A stretch of DNA of 64,000 bases, from the NCBI GenBank assembly GCA_019914995.1, contig CM034144.1:6479489-6543488 (forward strand), given 5' to 3'. The number at the start of each line of letters is the position of its first letter. Within the stretch, counting starts at the first letter, position 1. Shown here piece by piece: positions 58,114 through 64,000 of this stretch. The notes beneath the pieces were generated by a model, which was given only the letters and a program-made list of their open reading frames with translations, was not told the origin of the DNA and did not search any database. Position numbers and translations under genes: made by a program. The DNA comes from Acanthochlamys bracteata. Taxonomy: Eukaryota; Streptophyta; Magnoliopsida; Pandanales; Velloziaceae.

Positions 58114-59521
58114 ATGAAAGTAGAAGAAACTCTTCATATGGTTGCTGGTAATGGCGCAACCAGTTATGCTTCAAACTCTAGAAACCAGGTAATTGCTTCT
58201 CTTATATAGTTATTAATCTAACGAATGCTTCCGAAACTTTTGCTTACCATCATTGATTCTCTTCAATTTAACAGGAAAAGATTATACTCTACGCACGACC
58301 CATAGTAGAGAAAGCTATTGCAAGCATATACTCGTGTCTGCTTCCTGATGAAACACTAGTTGCTGCAGACCTTGGTTGCTCTTCTGGGCCAAATTCATTT
58401 CTCGCAATGTCCCAGATCATCACTGCTGCGACGAAACTTGTCAATCAAAGTCATCGATCACTAGAACTCCGGTGTTATCTCAACGATCTTCCCGGGAATG
58501 ATTTCAACGACGTATTCAGAAGATCACCGGTTCAGTATGATAATATCGATCATCGCATGCAGAACTCCGTTCCTTACTATGTCTATGGAGCTCCAGGTTC
58601 TTTTCATGGAAGGCTGTTTCCGAGAAAAAGCGTTCATTTCTTTCGTTCGTCTTCTTGTCTCCATTGGCTCTCTCAGGTAATGCCTAATTGACATTTAACT
58701 TTTAAGACCGACATTTAATCAAACATCATTTATCAATGATTCTTGAATGATATTTATAAAATTTGAGCTTATTTTTTTCGTTGCAGGTGCCTCCGGGGCT
58801 TAAGACTTGTGGATCTTTGAACAAGAACAATATATACATAACAGAATCAAGTCCCCCAATCGTACACAAGTTATATTTACAGCAGTTCGCAAAAGATTTC
58901 AGTTCGTTTCTTAGGTCGCGTTCTGAAGAAATCACACAAGGTGGGCAAATGGTGTTATCATTTCTAGCAAGGACATGCATAGATCCTTCAAGCTGTGATG
59001 AGTCCAGTCTTTGGGCATTGCTTGCAGATGCTCTCAACTCAATGGTAAAAGAGGTACTAAAATTTACATATACAATCATTTGAAGCATGATTTCAAATTC
59101 TTTTTTTTCTTTTTAATGTCTAATTGAAGTGTTTTCAATGAAGCAGGGAATAGTAAAGAAGGAAAGAATGGATTCATTCCATCTTCCATTTTACACACCT
59201 TCAGTGGAGGAAGTGAAGTTGATAATCGAAAACGAAGGATCATTTGATGTTCTTGAAGAAGAATTTTTAAACCTAAATTGGGATCAATTTAATGATTCTA
59301 AAGAAGATGTTTTTGCAGCGGATAATCATTTTTTCATGAGCGGACGAAACATTGCAAACGGCACAAGGTCAATTTCAGAACCTATTCTTAGTGTTCATTT
59401 CGGAAAGGCGAAAATGAATGAGTTGTTTCTAAGGTACACCATGAAAATGGCAAGACATCTTGCGACGAACAAGAAGCCAAAGTTTCATAATTTTATCATA
59501 TCCTTGAAGGCAAAGTGGTAG
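58114..59521 (+). CDS. SABATH-family carboxyl methyltransferase
   Basis: SABATH enzymes move a methyl group from S-adenosylmethionine to the carboxyl of small acids (salicylate, benzoate, jasmonate, indole-acetate, gibberellin) or to N atoms of purines. Four exons, the usual number: 58114-58188, 58275-58676, 58787-59053, 59147-59521; 1,119 bases, 372 residues. The start MKVEETLHMVAGNGATSYAS is the family N-terminus, with the SAM/substrate-binding Ser-Tyr. The SAM motif DLGCSSGPNS is at 57-66 and a second SAM-binding acidic stretch is LNDLPGNDFN. The substrate-pocket motif is SSSCLHWLSQVP (Trp156). The C-terminal half (FYTPSVEEVKLIIENEGSF; LRYTMKMARHL) is complete. Pocket residues are nearest to the jasmonate/salicylate-type pattern by eye, but the substrate cannot be set from this. 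No lesion was seen. Confidence 0.93.
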
Positions 59522-60057
59522 CTTACCATCTTTGTATATGTATATTGCAGCTATGTGTGGTTGATGTACCTTTGATAAGAATCGGCTAAAATAAAATAAT
59601 AAAAATATTTTTTATCTTAAAAAAATTTTATTTTATAAACATTTTTAAACGTTTAATATTCCAAAAGAAGTGTACATTGAGAGGAACACGAGCGTGTACC
59701 TAATATAAAAGAATCATCCTTATGACTCAATCGATTCTTGAAGTAAAAGCGAACTACTTTCTAAGTTGGTCGCTGATGTATGAATAATGGCGACCAAGTA
59801 TCAGTTCGGTGGTGGATATGCGGGATTACTTTTTTTTGTCGTTAATAGTTTGTTAGTAGCACAAATTTTAATTTGTATTGGTTTTAAAAAGTGACTAAAT
59901 AAATAAATAAATAAATATATATATAGGGGCATCTCATTTTTATGGGTATTTTAGGAGGCATCATTTCAATCTAAAATTTCAAATTTAATCTCTACCGTTG
60001 AATATAAAAAATTATTAGTAAAAAAATATATTGACAAAATTTTAACTCAATCGAAAT

Positions 60058-60106
<49 letters not shown>

Positions 60107-61716
60107 GATGAGTGGTAATAGTGTGAAGGGAGAAAAAAGAAAATCTCTTGCTACTGGTTTTTATTATATATTTGTTTACTTTTAGGAAGATGATCAAAAA
60201 ATAATTTTATAAAAAGTAAAATTTTTGAAAAATTAGATAGTCGAAAGTGAGATTGTAAAAATAAATATAAAAATAAATGTAGATAATTACTTGAAAATAA
60301 TTTTTGATAAAAAAAGTCACTTTTAAAATCACTACACTGATAATAAGTAAAGACTATAAAGAACTTATTGAAGAAAAATAACTGAAATCTTAACTAAACA
60401 ACATAAGCTGCTTTGAGGGTATAAAAGGAACTCATTATAAGTTTCACGCATGGTTTTTGACTAAGGTATAATCAAACATAATAAAGACTAATGAAGAGTA
60501 GTTGTTCAATTACATGTACTTTTTGCATTGTAGTTAGATTCGGTCCGGACCAATCAGGTTCAACTGATATTCGGATCAAGTCACTGAATCACGAGTTTCA
60601 ATTTGAATGAAAAATGTTTGACGACGAGTTTGCGTACAATCACGTGGCGGAGGCAAACAATCAACTCAATAAAGTAAGAAAATAGCAATAACATGTTGAG
60701 GGAAGAATTTTTAGCCACTTGGCGTCACCAGATTGCCGACGAAACAATCGAACAAAATCCTAATTTTTACTTGGCGAGGCAAAGATCGTCGGAATTGCGA
60801 TGGCGACAACCGAAAAGAAAGAAGATGACTGCCTAAAGGGCTACGAAGAGATGATCGTCTGGTGATAGAGGATGTTAAATATTATAAAATCATTATATAA
60901 ATAATAATTGTATATTTATATTGAAATATTAATAGTTAAAAAAGATGAATCATTTTTTAGAAAATGAAAAGTCAAAAAATCTAAACAATTAATAGAAAAA
61001 ATGGAAGAATAATTGTTTGAAAATTCAAAAATTTATTAGACATATTATATATATAGATAAGAGCATTCATTTGGAATTTAGCACACCACTCATAATATCA
61101 AATATAAGAGATAAAAATAAAACATTCTAATGAGAATTTCATTTAAAATGTAACGTAAGAATTCTGTAATTGCTTTAAGTGCATTTTATATTTTTGCTGC
61201 GTCTATCAATAACTGAACGCATTCGATATTTCTAACAGAGAGAGGCTGATCGTGCACCGGGGAGGAGGACCGCGAGAGTTAGGTGGCTGTCAGTAGTTGT
61301 AGATGGGGAGAAGAAGAAGAAAAAAATAACAAAGACAAAATGAGAAGTAACATAAAGCATTTTTGGGCTTAACTTGAGCTTGTACATAAGCAACTTAGGA
61401 TGTTACTGAATCGATGCTCCTTATCATAGCCATTAATCAATTTTCGATCGGATGCCGAATCACAACATCGCCTTCGATCTAGCAGTCTCATTTGTCGATT
61501 CCATCTGCTGAGCTATCATCTTCTCTGGCAGCGACCTCGCAGCGGCTAGGGCTTCTTCTGCTTGTGTGCAGTGTCACTGCTTGGATCTGACTGTCACTCT
61601 CACTGCGGCGATATCAACTGTCATATTGTTCTCTGTGGTGCTCTACTCAAACTCCGATAAATTTGACCTAGTCGGACAATCTGATGAACCCCCGAATAAA
61701 CCGGTGACCTAGCAGT
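59522..61716. other. SABATH 3' UTR and spacer
   Basis: A family-1 right-end piece lies at 59,590-59,655, an (AAAT)n tract at about 59,893-59,918 and a fold-back arm at about 59,975-60,060, followed by an (AT)n tract. A GC-richer part at 60,720-60,860 contains ATGGCGACAACCGAAAAG but only a 17-codon frame. The stretch 61,200-61,710 is also GC-richer with no frame I can name. No gene. Confidence 0.4.
60061..60104. repeat. (AT)n microsatellite
   Basis: About 44 bases of uninterrupted AT repeats, the longest simple repeat in the window. It takes the loop position next to a fold-back arm like the one at 9,948-10,015. Confidence 0.9.
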
Positions 61717-64000
61717 CACTAGTAGATATTTATCCTATACCGTCTGAATTTTTCAGTCGGTAATCGAACATATTCAGCCGGTAAAGGGTATCACCGACTA
61801 GCAAAAATTCGGTCGGCATTCGGTCGGAAAACACTCGTCGGCAATACATTTACCGACTAACATATAAATTCAGTCGATAAATTACTGTGCGTTGCCGACT
61901 GACTTCTTTTAGTCGACAATTAAATAAATTACCGACTAACATATTAGTGGATAAATTCAGATTACCGATTAAAATTTCAGTGGCTAAATTGAATTTATAG
62001 ACTGATGTTTCAGTTGGTAATTTAAATTTACCGACTGAAATTTCAGTAGGTAAAGTAAAATTAGAGATTGAATATTTTAGTGGATAAATTCAAATTACCG
62101 ATTGAAGCTTTTGGTGGCTAAATTTTTAATTACCGATTAAAATTTATTATATTCAACATTATGCAATAATATTACAAAATGTTTATTAAAATAATAAATA
62201 ATAATAATATATATATATATATTTATCAAAATTACATATCATTCATTAAAAAATTTGTTAATAGTATATATACATATCAATGTCAATTTTTATCAAAGTT
62301 TACAACGATGGATCTATTAAAACTGTCGTCATACATATGTAGCCACCATAGATTATCGATTTGTTTAAATGAACTAGTGAGTTCAATGAGTAGCAACCTT
62401 TACTTTTGAGCTTCTTAATTGTTGATGTCCTCAAGTTGTCGTTCCTGAAACCTCCCTGAAACAATTGCAGGTTTTAAATAAGAACATGAAACTGAGGAAG
62501 TATCACTGAAATTGCAAATGCCTATATTAGAGATTAGATAAAGAGATCTACTTGATGTCTGGAAGCTCCAGTTACTTATTGAAGTGCAAACAAAAGTCAA
62601 TATAGTTAGGTAGATTCACTAAGACATTCAATCAAACAACTAGTGGGCGAGTTCCAAAAATATCAAAGCCATGAACTGCTGAATTTCAAATATGCACACA
62701 AATCTCATTAATCAGCATACTGCTAAAATACATATATATCACATCATCCACTTCGTAAGCTGAACAACAACATACACCACTACTACTACCTATAGGATGC
62801 ATAAAAATAGGAAGACTAGATCAATGCTAACAACATAAAACCGACGATCTCACCGTATTAATAAATCAACAAGCATGCTGCATCAGATGAGGAACAAAAT
62901 TAGGCAATAAAAAAAAGGAAAAGAAAAAAAAAGAAGCTCTATTAGCTATAAAACCAAACTTCAATCAATCAACCAAATTAACAGAAATTAGAAAATCACT
63001 TACCGGTTTGTAAAGTCGTCCGTCTTCTCCCCTCCCGGCAGCACTAGCACCAACAAAATCAACAACTTTTAGTCTCACCGGCGCCTTTCAAAACTCTTTT
63101 TTTTCATTTTCCATAAACCCATTCTAACTTCATCAATGAACTCTAAGTCGAACAACCAATCTGAATTTCTTCTCCCTCCTTCTCTCCGCCCACCGCGGCC
63201 TCTCCCCTCATTCTTCACCGCTAGAAATTACTCCACATTTAATAGTCACAAAACTAAAAGTTTTGAACTTGAGTGAGCCCTTCAAACACGAAACCAAACT
63301 CCAGAATACAGAAAAGAAGAAGATAATGAGAATTGTGACTATTACTTGGAACCAAATCTTGAGGTAGAAAGCGGTACAATCATGGCCGGGGGTTATAGCG
63401 GCCACGGCTATGAAAGTGAGAAAGAGGGATGATTACGATGTCATCGACAGCTAGCGCTAGAGGGTGGTACGACAACTGAGTGACTAACCGGAGCAGATTC
63501 GGAAGAAGAGAACGGTTCTCGAAGGACCGCCGAGGGAGAATAGGTGAAGAGTTGAGCAGCTGGTAGGTGGATAATGAAGGCTGTCGAGGAAGAAGAAGGA
63601 CTTGTAGCCGCGACTGCAGAGAGACGGCAGAAAACTGCAGGGATGCAACTGCCGGCTGGCGACGGTGACATTCAAAACCTTAAATGTGGAACGAAATCAA
63701 TTTGTGGCGCCTTAAGATCTAATAATTCAACTTTGCGACTGAAGACAAATATCAATCGACAATTTATGTTAACAAATTACCGACGGCGTATAGGCCAATC
63801 TACAACAGTCGGTATTTTTATTATTGCCAACTATATTTTTTGAGTCGGTATCTTTAAGTTACCGACTGAACGCAACTCAATCGATAATTTATGTGAATAA
63901 TCCGCTGAATTTAATGTTTAGTTGATAATTTATTATTAAAATTAGTTCGGTTGGTAAATTTACCGACTAACTTTGATTTCAGTCGGTAAATTTACCGACT
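61717..64000. mobile_element. CACTA (En/Spm-type) DNA transposon, right end outside the window
   Basis: The left end is CACTAGTAGATATTTATCC at 61,717, preceded by AGT as a possible half of the 3-base target duplication. The subterminal region (61,740-62,150) holds many direct and inverted copies of TTACCGACTGAAATTTCAGT and CGGTAA. The same motif returns at 63,770-64,000 (GTCGGTAAATTTACCGACT), so the right terminus should lie just past the window. The interior (62,160-63,700) has no transposase frame. It has a GC-rich stretch at 63,000-63,680 and unique sequence not typical of a transposase, so this is a non-autonomous copy, perhaps with captured DNA. Plain DNA transposon. Confidence 0.8.
62160..63700. 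other. Interior of the CACTA element, not transposase
   Basis: From 62,400 to 62,980 the sequence looks like spliced or intronic plant DNA. From 63,000 to 63,680 it is GC-rich, with short frames on both strands (for example a Ser/Pro/Ala-rich frame on the - strand, 63,441-63,671). Nothing matches a known family. It may be a captured host gene fragment or the element's own promoter and leader. Confidence 0.35.

Noticed and set aside
60720-60860. Short GC-rich stretch starting ATGGCGACAACC as a gene start
   Set aside because: The frame closes after 17 codons and no donor site leads on to another coding block.

Overview
The window is nuclear DNA of a flowering plant, almost certainly a eudicot. 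It is AT-rich, its genes are split by short GT-AG introns with T-rich acceptors, and the proteins are plant forms: fimbrin, SABATH methyltransferase, the chloroplast regulator FLU, and glycine-rich wall proteins. I cannot name the species.

Layout. 1-1,804: the last three coding exons of a Rho GDP-dissociation inhibitor (+). 3,409-8,915: a complete 14-coding-exon fimbrin (+). 10,926-14,553: a decayed ankyrin/BTB-POZ gene (+), cut at its 5' side by an AT-rich repeat. 15,664-19,898: USP39-like tri-snRNP splicing factor (+, 9 exons). 19.9-28.1 kb: gene-poor and full of short AT-rich repeats, with one possible tiny peptide gene (- strand, 24.25-24.46 kb). 28,110-31,267: TBC-domain Rab GAP (+, 7 exons, one GC-AG intron). 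33.8-51.5 kb: a cluster of seven intact and one broken short genes, all on the - strand, encoding small secreted proteins. 53,265-57,602: FLU (-, 5 exons). 58,114-59,521: SABATH methyltransferase (+, 4 exons). 61,717 to the window end: a CACTA DNA transposon running out of the window.

The most interesting part is the 33.8-51.5 kb cluster. Every intact member has two exons: a signal-peptide exon, one phase-1 intron just after it, and a second exon with the mature part. Nearly all have a CTATAAATAG-type TATA box. The second exon is a bare six-cysteine peptide (three genes), a glycine-rich stretch followed by a related six-cysteine tail (two genes), or glycine-rich sequence with no cysteine (two genes). 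This looks like one family whose mature region was swapped or expanded after tandem duplication. Two of the peptide genes have almost identical signal-peptide exons but strongly different mature exons in which almost every change alters the protein while all cysteine codons are kept.

The intergenic DNA was shaped by small DNA transposons. A roughly 200-260 bp AT-rich family is present in over twenty copies. Single copies of a Harbinger-type and a hAT-like MITE, a fold-back element, and the CACTA element are also present. From memory, the ankyrin/BTB-fimbrin pair and a glycine-rich protein cluster are also near each other on Arabidopsis chromosome 2 (At2g04740, At2g04750, At2g05380-At2g05540), so the gene order may be old.
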